A stretch of 64,000 nt of DNA from Mactra quadrangularis. Lineage: Eukaryota > Mollusca > Bivalvia > Venerida > Mactridae. Below, in pieces: positions 12,391-24,902 of this stretch (its first letter is position 1; each line of letters opens with the position of its first letter). Below the pieces are notes generated by a model that worked only from the letters and a program-made list of their open reading frames with translations, did not search any database and was not told where the DNA came from. The position numbers were made by a program, and so were the translations under genes. The stretch spans positions 36,035,380 through 36,099,379 of the forward strand of contig CM046303.1 in the NCBI GenBank assembly GCA_025267735.1, read 5' to 3'.

Positions 12391-14109
12391 AACTGATGTC
12401 TTAGAGGAAGCTTCATTCTTGAAATAAAATAGATCTGTAAAAAGCCTCTCATTACTCCAATATATTTCTTATAAATACATATGATATATAATCTTTTTTT
12501 AAATACAGTCATAGCTTTTACCCACTAGCCTGAAGCCCAACACTAGTGAAAATGCATTCTGGCTTTTGAAAAAAGTACATAGTATTGAGTTTGTAACTGT
12601 TGAGCTAGTTGATAATCTTGTCTTATATTATAAAACTTATAATAATAAATGTGGCTAGTGCTTGTGAAAGTTGAGAAAATGACCATATTAATATATTTAT
12701 ATCATTATGTTGTTTTAACATGGGCTATAGTTTTCAGTATTAATACTGATTTCAGTATTTTGAGAATATTGCTCTTAGTATTTTTAAAAAAGATTTTCAG
12801 TATGCTGTATAGATTTCAAAAGTTACAACTTTCACCCATGTTTGAAGGATCATCAGACATCACAGTATACATCTTTATTGCCTTCAAGAAAGGTGAAGAT
12901 TTACAAGTTATAACAGGACTGAGTAAATACAAATAGTAAATATGTGCAGACATTGAATAATATGGTTAGGTTATTACAATTTACAAGTTATTAAGTCAAA
13001 ATGAGCATTATGTACAACTGTATAAAGAATATAAATGATCTTAAACCAATTACCTAATACAATATGATTAAGAAATGTGATCAATTTCAGATACATCTTT
13101 ATGCTATGTAATGGATATTTTTATCATTGTGTCAAAAAAATGTATTGTTAAGCTGATACACCCGGATTCTCCACCAGTTTTTACCAAGATTTTCTTCATC
13201 TTTATTGTATGTAATAGATATTTTTATCACTGCTTTAGCAGTTAATCGAAAGTTAATATCAACATGCTATAATGTCAAAGATACCCTGTGGTCCTCAAGG
13301 TTGTCCCTTAGGTTATTTAGTATGCATATAGATCAAAGAATGGGAGAAAATGTATTCCTAAGTATGGTTTGTATGAGAGTTATAAAACATAGTCACATGT
13401 CTGTTACAAAGATGTCTCATTTGGTTATCTTAGGATTAGTGTGAGTATTTTATGAGAATCTCACCGTTGTAAACTGTTGGGTTCTAATAAATGAACATAT
13501 GTGCCACAATACATCTCTGTTGTTTGCTATCTCACCCTGCATGGGATTGTACAGATAAAGTAGAATTTACTAGTGTTACTGTCTGTCTGTTCGTGTTTGT
13601 TCTTTATGAAATTATTAAGAAAGATTTTAGTAGAACATTTTAGTTAAAAATTTTCTGACAGTATTTTTCTCTATTTCAAAATTGCTCTTTGACTTTGTTA
13701 TGCTCACAGAGCGTTGAGTGTTTTTGTTTTCATCTTAGATGAGTGATTCAATATTGACTGTCACCATATATTTGTTTGGATTCATCTCTGTAATAATATC
13801 GTGATTTAAATGGTCACTTTAAATAATATAAATGCCATTAATATGCTGTTGTTTATTTTCTTTATAAATTGTTACAAGTGTGCCAAATATGATAGAAGTT
13901 CATATATGACAGTCATCACCTCTAGCTCAAAGACTGGGACCAGTGAAAATTGATTTGGGCCAGTGAACATTTCTTACTTCATATAGTTAGGCTAGTAGAT
14001 GATTTTCCCTTAACTATATTATAAAATGATAAATCAGGCTAGTGCTGGAGAGAATTTAAGGTGATGGTTTATAAGAATGTAAACCCTACTCTTGGTGTAT
14101 GATGATTAC
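12391..14109. other. No gene visible; one short imperfect duplication
   Basis: A ~40-bp segment (GTAATNGATATTTTTATCA) occurs at about 13090-13130 and again at 13196-13235, a weak direct duplication. The open frames at 12649-12936 and 13205-13444 show no domain, splice context or codon bias that supports coding. Confidence 0.4.
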
Positions 14110-14533
14110 TAGGGCTGTAACGATTCACCAATGCATCGTGAGATCGTATTCGCGACTGTCCGATACAGGTGTATCGAATCGCGTCCTAAAAAATCTCGAT
14201 TCAGAGGGCCCTTTACAAGAAATCAGTTACAAACAAAAAGTACTATTTATCTATAGCATTTAACTTGCAATTGCAATCTTTACTCAAATTTACTTCGTAT
14301 TCTCAATACTCATTAAACAAAGATAACATTTGTTTTGTTGATTTTATTTTGTGCCAAATTAGAGTAATAATCAACTTTTTTAATTTTATAATTGTTTGTT
14401 AAAAATATCATATCTTATCAATGCATTCATACCAAATTTACAATTTACATCGTATCGCGATTAATATCGTAATCGCGAGGCATATATTGTGGTACGTATC
14501 GTATCGCGACCTTGGCCAAGATACGCAGCCCTA
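14110..14533. mobile_element. hAT MITE with imperfect 8-bp target duplication
   Basis: The ends are TAGGGCTGTAACGATTC and, reversed, TAGGGCTGCGTATCTTGG. The flanks ATGATTAC (14102-14109) and ATGGTTTC (14534-14541) match at 6 of 8 positions. Subterminal TATCGCGA-type motifs are repeated on both sides. Confidence 0.75.
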
Positions 14534-14541
14534 ATGGTTTC

Positions 14542-16312
14542 TGTACATTATCACATAAGGCTAACAAATGTACTAATTAGTAAATAAGTGAACTTTTAAT
14601 CTTAATGTTCCCTATCCCAGAATGTATTATCTATGAACTTGGGAAGTAAATATTTGTTAAAATGTTGTATCTGATGAAGACATACCTTAAATCTGTCAAC
14701 ATTGATTTGTATTAATTCAAAGCTTGTTTAATATTACTCTGTACTCAATAGTTCATAAAATCTAAATATCTTTTTTAATTAATTATTGTCATATGATTAT
14801 CATTATGTTTGTTTTTTACAAAGTATTTACGGTAATGTATGTAGTATAGTAATTATGTGCTGGACCTCCAAAATAACACTTGCTCTGAATGTCTACAAAA
14901 TTTTCTCATATGGCCTATCTGACATTGTAAGCATATATTAATGTTTATTAGTTTGTTTTATATTCAGATCCTTTTATCATTTATTGAGTATTTTAAATGA
15001 CCTAACTAGGTACTTTTAATGCTTTACAGGTCAAACAAAATTTTAATTTTAGGTGTACTTGTGTCGAGGCAACAAAATTTTAATGTTCAAATATGACACC
15101 AAGTAGGGCCTTTACAAAATAGTAAGTGTTAGGCCGTGTGCAAAAGTTATCTAATGTTACAGAATTTTGTATAATATAAGCTTCATTCTGAGTAAATTTT
15201 ACATCATTTTACACCATATCTCTCAGAAACTTGTTTAATAATATATTCAATGGCAAGTCTTGTAAGTTGTATCAGATAAGAAACAGAAGTATTCAATATA
15301 AACAGAAACCCTGACATGTGGCATTATAAATAAATGTATGTTGTTAACTTGTAGTGTATATACTGTCTTAATATTATAAGTTGAAGAATTTTATATAAAA
15401 TTTTCAATGTATATATATACTATACTTATGATGAAAATTCAGAGTTTAATTCAGGTTACATGTTTTTTTTAGTTGATCACAGTACCAAAGAAATAGTTGA
15501 TAACAACACAAGTTTGATTGTGACATTGATAATGGTCAGTGATCATTATTGTTTACAAACATACATTAAAAGTTCTAATTTCAAATATCTTGATTAATTA
15601 GTCCAGATCATTTATAGCAATATTCATATCTTACATGTCGAGCCTGTTCACTATTATTTACGGTATTATAAACTATATGTTTCAACAATACTACCAAAAG
15701 ATAACTGAAAAGTAAAGGTATTCACTCCCAACTTGACCACTATGCAAAGAAAATGGTACATATTGCAATATATTGCAATACAAGTTTTACATATTGCAAT
15801 ATGTTTTCTACAGAAAATTATGTTTGTAGGTCACTAGTTATACTAGTATCTTCTGACTGCTTTTTGTTAATGCTGTTGATAGCTTGTTTAAAATCTTTGA
15901 TGCACTGATCCTTAGTGTATCTAAAACCCCTCAGAGAACATTCAAGTCACGTTTGCAAGCTTCATTTAGCTTAATCAGAAGATGATTGCAGCCATACAGC
16001 AAATTGTGCATTTTCAATTCTAGTAATCTTCATTGAAGATTTTATGTTGAACAGAAAGTTTTGACAGATGTGTTGAGTAATATGTATTTTTGAAATATAA
16101 TGCAACAAAATGAGTTATAATGGGCAAAGTTGTCTGCTTCTAGTATAAGGGTAAGTTGCTGGTAAAGAAGAGCCCATGTTATTGAGCTAGTTAAGCTATT
16201 GCAATGCAATAAAATTTTAAAGTCTTTAAAAATTGTCATTATTGTGTTCTTGATGAAATCATGTAAAGTCCTTCGTATCTTTTTGTATGTACAAATAAAC
16301 AAATGAAGCTGT
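14542..16312. other. No gene visible; AT-rich
   Basis: A small cluster of ATATTGCAATA palindromes at about 15755-15800 is the only pattern I noticed. The minus-strand open frame 16042-16302 looks like chance. Confidence 0.4.
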
Positions 16313-16313
16313 C

Positions 16314-16560
16314 TGGCTAGCTAATAGCTGTAGGGCACTAATCTACAGATCAATGGGTCATTACTATGGGCATAACTTACCTTAATGGAGCTTGGTCATG
16401 AAGTAATTTCTATTTTTCTTCTATGACTGATTCTAAATCATTAGGACAGTTGTCAGTCACTGATGGAAGTAAGTATCTAGTAACTGGTTAACAGCTTAAT
16501 CCTGAGTTTTAGCCTTTTCAGGAACTGTGAGTAGGTAAACTGGCGGCTGTAATCTTACCT
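16314..16560 (+). repeat. SINE copy (tRNA-like head plus conserved core)
   Basis: A degraded tRNA-like head starting GGCTAGCTAATAGCTG is followed by a core with TTGGTCATGAAGTAATTTCT and CAGTCACTGATGGAAGTAAG, then CTGGTTAACAGCTTAATCC. A second copy with the same order of parts lies at 48763-49000. The core resembles the metazoan SINE central domain described in molluscs (from memory). Confidence 0.7.
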
Positions 16561-17068
16561 TAACAATGTGTTGTAAGGTAACGTTTCTTGCTCAGGAAAA
16601 CAAGGTTAATTTTAAATGTGACTTAAACAAATGAGAAGTTTGCTATCCATTGATTAGTAGTCTAATATTGTAACCACCTGTCATCTTGTATTATTACAGT
16701 CTATATTATTACCATTATCTTACCTCGTACAGAATACTCGTTTTTCATTGGCCGAGAGCGGTCATGTGCTGACCATGTATTATCCCATATTAGGTCAGTA
16801 GATTCTAATATCCAGTCAGTAACAAAATTTATAAATGATAGCGCTGACGAAACCTTATTTTTCTACTCCAAAATTAATTCGAACTAACTACATCGATAAG
16901 GGGAGTTCACTGTGTCAATATTGTGTGTCCTTTTCGTCAATAACAGTCGCGTTTCGGTTCCTTTCTGTCAATAAACAAGATGGCAGCCAAGCGACGATTC
17001 GGGCAGAATCTCTTGTCCGTGTTCTTTGATGCTAAAATTCAGATGGGGGTACTCGGTAAGATAAATTC

Positions 17069-17207
17069 GTTACACAGTCAGTTACTGACCGGATACGGTG
17101 TGATACCGGGTCAGTGAATAAATATTGGGCTCGAGCTACGCTCTCACCCAATATTAATTTACTGACCCGGTATCACACCGTATCCGGTCAGTAACTGACT
17201 GTGTAAC
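17069..17207. repeat. Near-perfect hairpin: 61-bp arms, 17-nt loop
   Basis: The left arm (17069-17129, starting GTTACACAGTCAGTTACTG) and the right arm (17147-17207) are complementary at 59 of 61 positions around a 17-nt loop. It forms the right end of a CpG-rich block that starts near 16725. The very low divergence of the arms suggests a young insertion or arm homogenisation. It could be a hairpin MITE. Confidence 0.9.
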
Positions 17208-17486
17208 TAATAATATTATATTATATTCTTCTAAGATGATAGATTCTAGTTTCTATAGTTAAAATAACCATGGAGATATTGTCTCTCTTTCTCTTTATCT
17301 TGTAATTATATATATATCTAAAATGTAGTCTATTCTATTATTGATTGTATTATAATGATGATCTCTTTATTGTTGTGTACAGTGGATAGTCAGTTTAATG
17401 ATATCAGCAACATGAACTATTGTAACTGACACTTGTCATTTTGTTGTTAAGTTTTGCTGTTAATTGATTAAAACAGGTTTTTAGAC

Positions 17487-17860
17487 CCGGTTGGTAGCGC
17501 AGTTGGTAGCAGGGTTGGGATTCACCTGATATCTTTTCCTTTTAGTATCAACTACTGTACTTTTTAGCCAGATCTGTCAATGCAGATTTTTCCTGCGGTT
17601 AGGTTGGCAGGTGTCCTGTGTTGTTAACAATTGTGTTAAAGTTTTCAATTTAGCATATATTTCTGCCATTTATTATCCGATCTTTATGAAACTTCATACA
17701 ATGATAACATACCATGTGATGAACAGAATTAGAAAATAACCACAACTCTCTGCCTGGCTTTATTATGGATTATTTCCCTTTGTAACTTTTGCGTTAAAGT
17801 TTTTAAATCTGGCTTTAATGTGGTTTCCACATTACATTTCTTGTTTGTATATTTTTGATT
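17487..17860 (+). repeat. Dispersed repeat with tRNA-like start, shared with 55600-55770
   Basis: It begins with an A-box-like TTGGTAGCGCAGTTGGTAGC. A central part with TATTTCTGCCATTTATT, CGATCTTTATGAAACTTCAT and CATACCATGTGATGAA recurs at 55680-55765. No internal B box is convincing, so a SINE assignment is tentative. Confidence 0.55.
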
Positions 17861-17934
17861 GCTCAAACAAAATCTTGGTAGCCAGAACTAAAAGTTCTGG
17901 GAATCGTACACAAACTAATTTTGTTGTCTGTGGT

Positions 17935-18005
17935 ATACTTCAAATGGACGGCGAGATTTGACCTTTCTGTGTTGGTGCGCCGTAAAACCAAATTTTGGTC
18001 CAAAA
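17935..18005 (+). mobile_element. LINE 3'-tail fragment
   Basis: TGACCTTTCTGTGTTGGTGC then GCCGTAAAACCAAA matches, in opposite orientation, the 3' end of the LINE fragments at 29060-29330. It is probably a severely 5'-truncated copy. Confidence 0.6.
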
Positions 18006-18009
18006 CAAA

Positions 18010-19015
18010 CTAACAAACATACTTCAAATGGAAATTTATCAAGATTCAATTGTTAGTTAAAAACTTTCCTGCTGTAATATTTACTGGTGCATATCCAAGC
18101 GACTTGTTTTCATCTTGATGCAATCTTGACATACTATGGTTTAATATGGTAAATTGCAGATTCTTCAGTAGTCATATTTGTTCTCAGTTTATATGGAGAA
18201 AGTATGCATCATATCAAAATTCTCTAGTGAACAATATTTCATTGCCAAACTTAGTATATTGTGTATTGCTGTGAGACTATTAGATTTGTATTGAAATGTT
18301 TTATATTATCATTAAGTATCATAGTCTCATATCATTCATTAGTTATATATCAGCTCGGGTAGATTCAATTTTAGGTTATCAACTGTATATCAGTCAGTGT
18401 TACTACTTACAATGTCCTGTAAACTATAACTTTATGTCTAGTAAGTACATCATTATATTGATAAATACAAGGTAACAGATATTAAGAGAGACATTTTAAT
18501 GTATTATAGTAATCAGTACAGATTTGTCTTATGTAGTGTAGATGTAACTTAAACAAATTTGATCTTGTCCAGACCGACTTTTGTCCAGACTGTTTTGATG
18601 TAATGTTTATATCTTACTAACTGTCTAAGAATTTACCCATTGGACAGTGGACCAACTCCACTGAAATCACTGTTCATCTTGTGACTTTCAGAAATTTAGT
18701 GGTCCAATGGTCCTCCATCATTAAATGATTCATTTTTATTCAACATTATCGTATTTTTTTTAAAAAATCATTATTTATGGTTATATTGTTAATTTAAATT
18801 AGGATGTTTTTTTCCAAATTATTATCCAGGACAGCATATTTTAACATATCACAAAGATTAGTTTGGTCTAGTAAAAAATTCCATTCCATTGTCCAATATG
18901 CTGATGGAAGTTTGCCATGATAACTTGCATAATAAAGTGCAATGTATTGTAGAGACACATTTCTATGGCTTATGTTTTCTGGAGTTTTAGCCTGATTTAT
19001 ATATATCATATTATA
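18010..19015. other. No gene visible
   Basis: A short inverted repeat with CATTGGACAGTGGACCA and TGGTCCAATGG lies around 18637-18710. Otherwise it is unremarkable AT-rich DNA. Confidence 0.4.
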
Positions 19016-19020
19016 TTATT

Positions 19021-20000
19021 AGTCCCCTACCGATGTTTACACCGGAGGGGACTATAGGTTTGCACTCCGTCCGTCTGTCCCTCCCTCTGTCTGTCCCTCT
19101 GTCTGTCCACTTAAAAATCTGGATCCCGCGATATCGAAAAAAGTATCCAAGCTATTTTGCTGAAACTTGGAATGTAAATACATTGCAATGAGTAGATTAA
19201 TTATGCACGTCATTGTCTTTTCTTTTTCTGACCAAAATTCTGGTTGCTATTGATATGGAAATAGTCAAAATTTGATCAAAAAGCTTGTATTCCTGTGTAA
19301 CACATACTCTATCCAAACTATTCAAAGAAACTTGTTATTTTAATATGTTGCAATTAGTAGATTATGCACATAGTTGCATTTTCTTTTTCTGATTAAAAGT
19401 CTGGTTGCTATGGATACAGAAATAGTCAAAATTTGATCAAAAAGCTTGTAATTAGGCGTAACTCAAAATCCATTCAAGCTATATTGATCAAACTTAGTAT
19501 GTGAATATGTTGCAATGAGTAGATTATGCTAATTATTGACTTACCTTTTTCTGTTTAAAATTCTGGTTTTTATGGATTCGGAAATAGTTAAAATTTCACC
19601 AAAAATGTTGTATCACAGTGTAACTTTAATTGTATGTCCGAATGATAACTCTACAAGGGATGTACCTAGGTTCATTTCCCTTAGGTTTTGAAGCCCCGAG
19701 GTCAAAGGTCAAGGTCACTGGGACTTCATATGGGAAAAGTTTGTCTGGACGATAACTTAATAAGAAATGAATCTACGTTCACCAAATTTTATGTGTAGAT
19801 AACCCTTGGGTCAAGGGTGTGCCCTAATGATTGTGAGGCTCGGGGGTCAAAGGTCAAGGTCTCTGGGACTTAATATGGGAAAACTTTGTCCTGAAAATAA
19901 TTCAACAAGAAGTGTACCTAGGTTCACCAAATTTTTGTGTGGATAGCCCTTGGGTCAAGGGTGAACCCTATTGGTTCTGAGGTCCTGGGGTTTAAAGGTC
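19021..20000 (+). mobile_element. Composite repeat with two different internal tandem arrays
   Basis: It opens with a palindromic AGTCCCCTACCG...CGGAGGGGACT and a CCGTCTGTCCCTC-type short tandem. About three ~180-bp units follow (ATAGTCAAAATTTGATCAAA and GTTGCAATGAGTAGATTATG, 19140-19610), then three ~125-bp units (AAAGGTCAAGGTCACTGGGA, 19640-19995). The ~125-bp units are the reverse complement of those at 1-370. No coding capacity. Confidence 0.75.
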
Positions 20001-20185
20001 ACCAGATCTTTACTGTGGATAGCCCTCCATCTCCTACAGTCCCAGGCTTCGACAGCACATAGGCGTGTAAAGACTGCCCAGTGAAGCATCTGTTTTTTCT
20101 TTGGTCTGAGGTCAAGGCTGCGGTTCTTAAATTAGTCATAGATTAACGGTAGGGACTTCAGTATTGCCTGCAATACAAACTGACC

Positions 20186-21150
20186 TTATATTATATTATA
20201 TATTATATATTATATATTATATTATATTATATTATATTATAATTATATTATATTATATTATATTATAATTATATTATATTATATTATATTATAATTATAT
20301 TATATTTATATTATATTATAGTATATTATAATTATATTATAGTATATTTATATTATATTTACAGTATATTATATTATATTATATTATATTATATTATAGG
20401 ACAGTAGATTCTATCATATTATATTATATTATATTATATTATATTATATTATATTATATTATATTATATTATATTATATTATATTATATTATATTATATT
20501 ATATTATATTATATTATATTATATTATATTATATTATATTATATTATATTATATTATATTATATTATATTATATTATATTATATTATATTATATTATATT
20601 ATATTATATTATATTATATTATATTATATTATATTATATTATATTATATTATATTATATTATATTATATTATATTATATTATATTATATTATATTATATT
20701 ATATTATATTATATTATATTATATTATATTATATTATATTATATTATATTATATTATATTATATTATATTATATTATATTATATTATATTATATTATATT
20801 ATATTATATTATATTATATTATATTATATTATATTATATTATATTATATTATATTATATTATATTATATTATATTATATTATATTATATTATATTATATT
20901 ATATTATATTATATTATATTATATTATATTATATTATATTATATTATATTATATTATATTATATTATATTATATTATATTATATTATATTATATTATATT
21001 ATATTATATTATATTATATTATATTATATTATATTATATTATATTATATTATATTATATTATATTATATTATATTATATTATATTATATTATATTATATT
21101 ATATTATATTATATTATATTATATTATATTATATTATATTATATTATATT
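20186..21150. repeat. (ATATT)n pentanucleotide satellite
   Basis: From 20416 to 21150 the sequence is an uninterrupted run of 147 ATATT units. It is preceded by about 230 bp of the same motif with interruptions. An exact 735-bp run with no variant suggests either recent expansion or a consensus artefact of assembly, so the true length is uncertain. Confidence 0.98.
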
Positions 21151-21730
21151 GATAATACCTATTATCTTGTAAAGACACATTTTCTATAGTACATTGTTTT
21201 CTTGTTGTATGACAAAAATTGTCACTCAGTTCCCTCTTTCTTTTCCTCACTTGTTTGTCTGTAGTCCATCAGAATGATTTCATTGATTCTGTTGTTTATG
21301 TCTTGTTTTATTGCCTACTATTACACTTAAATAAGAGTCTTAGATTTATAAATGTATGGTATTACCATTTTGACATGTTGTGAACACTATGCAGTGATAA
21401 TATTATGGTGCATACTTGATGATAGCCTTGAAATTCTGTTCTCAGTTGTTTATGTAATGTTTATGCTTACTGTTTTCATGGAATGAATTGTAATGTTGAG
21501 ATTTATGTGAATGTGCCTTGTTAGTAGAACTCTGCCTCAAGTGTTTTAGCTGTTTCTGTAATTATGTTTTAAATCACTTTCTGAGAATAGTGTTATGTTG
21601 TTATCACTGTTTGCAGATCATTAATAAGCTGGTATTGCATTTACAACTGTTATATACATCAACCTATGAATGTCATGTTTGTCTTCTTCTGATAAACATG
21701 TACTGGTAACCCTGGCGAAATGGATTCTCA
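21151..21730. other. No gene visible
   Basis: The Cys/Leu-rich open frame 21518-21709 has no splice or homology support and looks like chance. Confidence 0.4.
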
Positions 21731-21734
21731 TTTT

Positions 21735-22330
21735 TCATGAAGTACTTATGAAATATTTATGACTTCTTCATGGAGCAACTTCATGAGGTCTTCATGACAA
21801 AACACGAACTGCAAATGAGACAAATGCATCAGTCACTCATTGAAAACAGATTCATGAATTATTCATAAAGTGGTTAATGCATTACAAATGCGTGAAATTA
21901 AGCATTGCCTGTGTTCATGAAGAATTCATGAAGTTTGTATTTATTTATATTCATGAAGAATTCATGAAAAATTCTTGAAAAGTACTTCATGAAAAATTCA
22001 TGCATTATTTTGTTCTTTATTTTGTCTCATTTGCACTTCATGTTTTTTCCTTGAACACTTCAAGAATAAATATTCTTAGCAATTCATGAACATATTTGTG
22101 CTTTTCTTGAATATTTCATGAATAATACAAAACAGTATATAAGTACTTATTTGCCTTAAATGACATATTCACGTCACACTTATTCATGAAATATTCATGA
22201 AGTATTTTTGGTTATTTCAAGAATAAAGTTGCATCATTATTATAGAACATTCGTGAAACATTCTTAAAACATGAAGTATTTATGATAAGATTATTTGATG
22301 CTAAAAACTTATCATGAAGTGTTGAATGAA
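21735..22330. repeat. Dense TTCATGAA-palindrome array, left block
   Basis: The palindromic octamer TTCATGAA and one-base variants recur every 15-40 bp over nearly 600 bp, often doubled as TTCATGAAGAATTCATGAAG. The spacing is irregular, so this is not a simple tandem array. A second block lies at 24080-24410. The outer edges share a loose inverted GCGAAA motif, suggesting the arms of one foldback element with a decayed transposon inside. Confidence 0.75.
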
Positions 22331-22898
22331 GGTTGGCAGGTCTAAGAAAAAAGGAATAACATAATCAATCAACTAGCACTGTGTTCAAAGCTTTTGTACC
22401 AAGTTAATAAAAAAAGGGTGATCAAATTAGCTCTGCATATACATGATCAGATTTTTAGTGAAAAACTCTAATTCACCCCAGCAGATAGTTCATGAATTGC
22501 AGTTTATTAATCTAGCCGTTCATTACCACACACTGCCACAAATAATTTTCATAGGAAGTTTAAAAAGACCTACCAGGTTATGATATGATGTATCTTTTCA
22601 TTAGAACAGTGTATAATTATAACAAATTAAAAAAAAAATATTTATCTGAAAATTCGCTATCCGAGAATATGTACCCTAGAGTTTAAACCTGGTCTTAGTT
22701 CATGTAGCAGATTTTTAGAGTAAATAGAAGTCAATATAATCTTTGCATCTTATATTAGCTGATGATGACAATAGATGCCTAATAATATTTCCACTCTCGG
22801 TAAAATCTTCCTTTTCAAAATGTTGAGAGGGAAACACTGCAACCATGCTTAAGTTATTCATGTGAACAATAAAAACAAAACATATCCGAATGTGTTTA

Positions 22899-23695
22899 CA
22901 GTTCTCCCGAAATACGTCGGTCCGACGGACATGTCCGACAAATATTGACGAGGTTTGACGAGTTTTTAATCCGGATCGGACCGACTGTCCGGCATTTATT
23001 CGTTTCGCCGGATCGGTCCGGTTGTTCGGTTTTTATCCTCGCCGTAACCAAAATGGCGTCGTTAAAGTATTACAAGGGTGCAACACCTGGGTGTAAACGT
23101 AAATTAACATGAGAAGAACGTACAGCAAAGAAAAAACTATATGAAAACAAAAGGCCTGAAAGAAAATTTAATGAAAAATAGAAGGATGGTCGAAAATGGT
23201 TAAAATACGACGAAGATACGATGAAAATGCATTGTACTGACTGTGTCGATATTTACGACGATGAAGTAGCACCAGAGAAGGGTCTCAGAAATATAAATAC
23301 ATTATTCTCGGATGCACGAATTTCAGGGCTTCTACGGTTGAAGATCATGAGAAATCTAAATTGCATCAAAAAGCCCACATTCACGCTCAATCTAAAACCA
23401 AAACAGCTGTTGATAAAATACAGTCAGTTGCTGGCAAAGCTCTTACAAATCTGAAGCAGGCAGAAAAAGCCAGACTGGTGACCTTATTTAGAAACGCCCA
23501 TGCCATTGCTAAATACAATCGTCCTAGAAATAAATGTTTTAACAAGAGAGTACTTAAAAATAAGATAAATATGACATGTTTTCTATTGCCTTGTTCTTAT
23601 TTGTTCGGTCTGACAGATTTCATTTCGGTCTGACAGATTTTTAGGGCTTGGCAGACCAAATGTCTGACACTTTTTTTGAACTTTCGGGAGGACTG
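22899..23695 (+). mobile_element. Decayed hAT-like transposon with TTF-type zinc-finger remnant
   Basis: The ends read CAGTTCTCCCGAAA and, reversed, CAGTCCTCCCGAAAG. GTTTA flanks both sides (22894-22898 and 23696-23700). Subterminal CGGTCCGAC/CGGTCTGACAG motifs are repeated near both ends. The interior holds a broken reading frame (23053-23550), so this is an internally deleted copy of a coding transposon. Confidence 0.8.
23053..23550 (+). pseudogene. Broken N-terminal fragment of a transposase-like protein with TTF/BED-type zinc finger
   Basis: Starting at ATG 23053 (MASLKYYKGATPGCKRKLT) the frame has in-frame stops before and after KKKLYENKRPERK, then reads RKWLKYDEDTMKMHCTDC. A frameshift near 23330 moves it to HEKSKLHQKAHIHAQSKTKT and later LVTLFRNAHAIAKYNRP. 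The Cys-x2-Cys and later His-x5-His with a WLKYD lead-in are typical of TTF-type fingers in hAT-like proteins (ZNF862/KIAA1586-like, from memory). The catalytic region is missing. It cannot encode a working protein as it stands. Confidence 0.75.
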
Positions 23696-23700
23696 GTTTA

Positions 23701-24079
23701 TTTATTAAATACACAGTAGTTTCCCCTGAAAGCATTAGTACTGGGCCTGTTAGTTATATTTTTTAAGGATCACAAAACACATTTTATGAACCATGGATAA
23801 ATGCCAAGCTGTTTTATATCAATCATTTAATGATACACATTTATCTACATGTGTATGTATATGTTTTTAAACATGTAACTATACAGTTAAAATGATCATT
23901 GGATTTAGAAATACATTTAGATACTTGTATTTAGTATTAGTTTTATCATTAGTACAGTACCGCTGTAGGGAGAACTAGATATTCTTTTATACAGGCAAGT
24001 CTTGCATGAACAAGTTGTGCAACTGTGTTAACAATGTTGGTTCTTGAACTTGACTGTTGTAACTTAAATTCATCACTTC
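23701..24079. other. Spacer between the decayed transposon and the second TTCATGAA block
   Basis: AT-rich; nothing supported. Confidence 0.4.
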
Positions 24080-24410
24080 TCCTTAGAATATTTCATGAAT
24101 GTTTCATGAATAAAATGTAGTAATTTCTTCATGAAATCTTCATAAATTATGCATATAACTTTTCTTGAATATTTCTGGAATATTCTTAATCATTAAAAAT
24201 TCTTGGATGAATTCATGAATATTTCAAGAGGTTGATAAATGTGTTAAAAATTCATGAAGACTTCATGAAGTGGATCAAACCTTGCTTCATGCATAAAACT
24301 TCATAAAGTAAAGGGTAGAGGATATTGAGGGGAGTTCATGAACAATGCATGAAATGCATGATGGTAGTGAAAAATTCATGATTCATGAAGTCAATTTTCG
24401 CAGAGGAACA
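24080..24410. repeat. Dense TTCATGAA-palindrome array, right block
   Basis: TTCATGAA and variants recur over about 330 bp, like the block at 21735-22330. The last part (TTCATGAAGTCAATTTTCGC) resembles the inverted outer edge of the left block. Confidence 0.7.
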
Positions 24411-24902
24411 GCACCTAGCTTGACAAGTCATGAATCAGATATGCAATCAGAAGCATTGCTTTGTATAAGGCCTTTGAAGATATTTCCAACTGAAACTATT
24501 TTTGTCTGTATTAATGAAACTTCTTCTAATTAATTGAATCGGCACTTGAATTATCTATAGAGTTACACATTATTCTGATCAAATGATTTTTGTTGGACAC
24601 TAATTGTTGGTTTCACTAAAGATTTATCTGTGTTTACTGTCAGCACTGTAATTAGAATCCAGAGGACATCCAATTAAGCTTGTATCTTTGTATTAATGTG
24701 TATAAGACACTTTCATTTAAAAGGAAATTTAATGTTGCAGTTTTTAGTTGGAACCTTATTTACACAATGTCAAGGCCACTTCTGTGAAGTTTAAAGTGTT
24801 TAAAGGTATATCAACTGATAGAGAATGTCAAATTATTCTAGCAGTTAAGGTTCAAAATGCATAAAATTCTCTGTCAGTTAATTGTATCTATACACTATAT
24901 AC

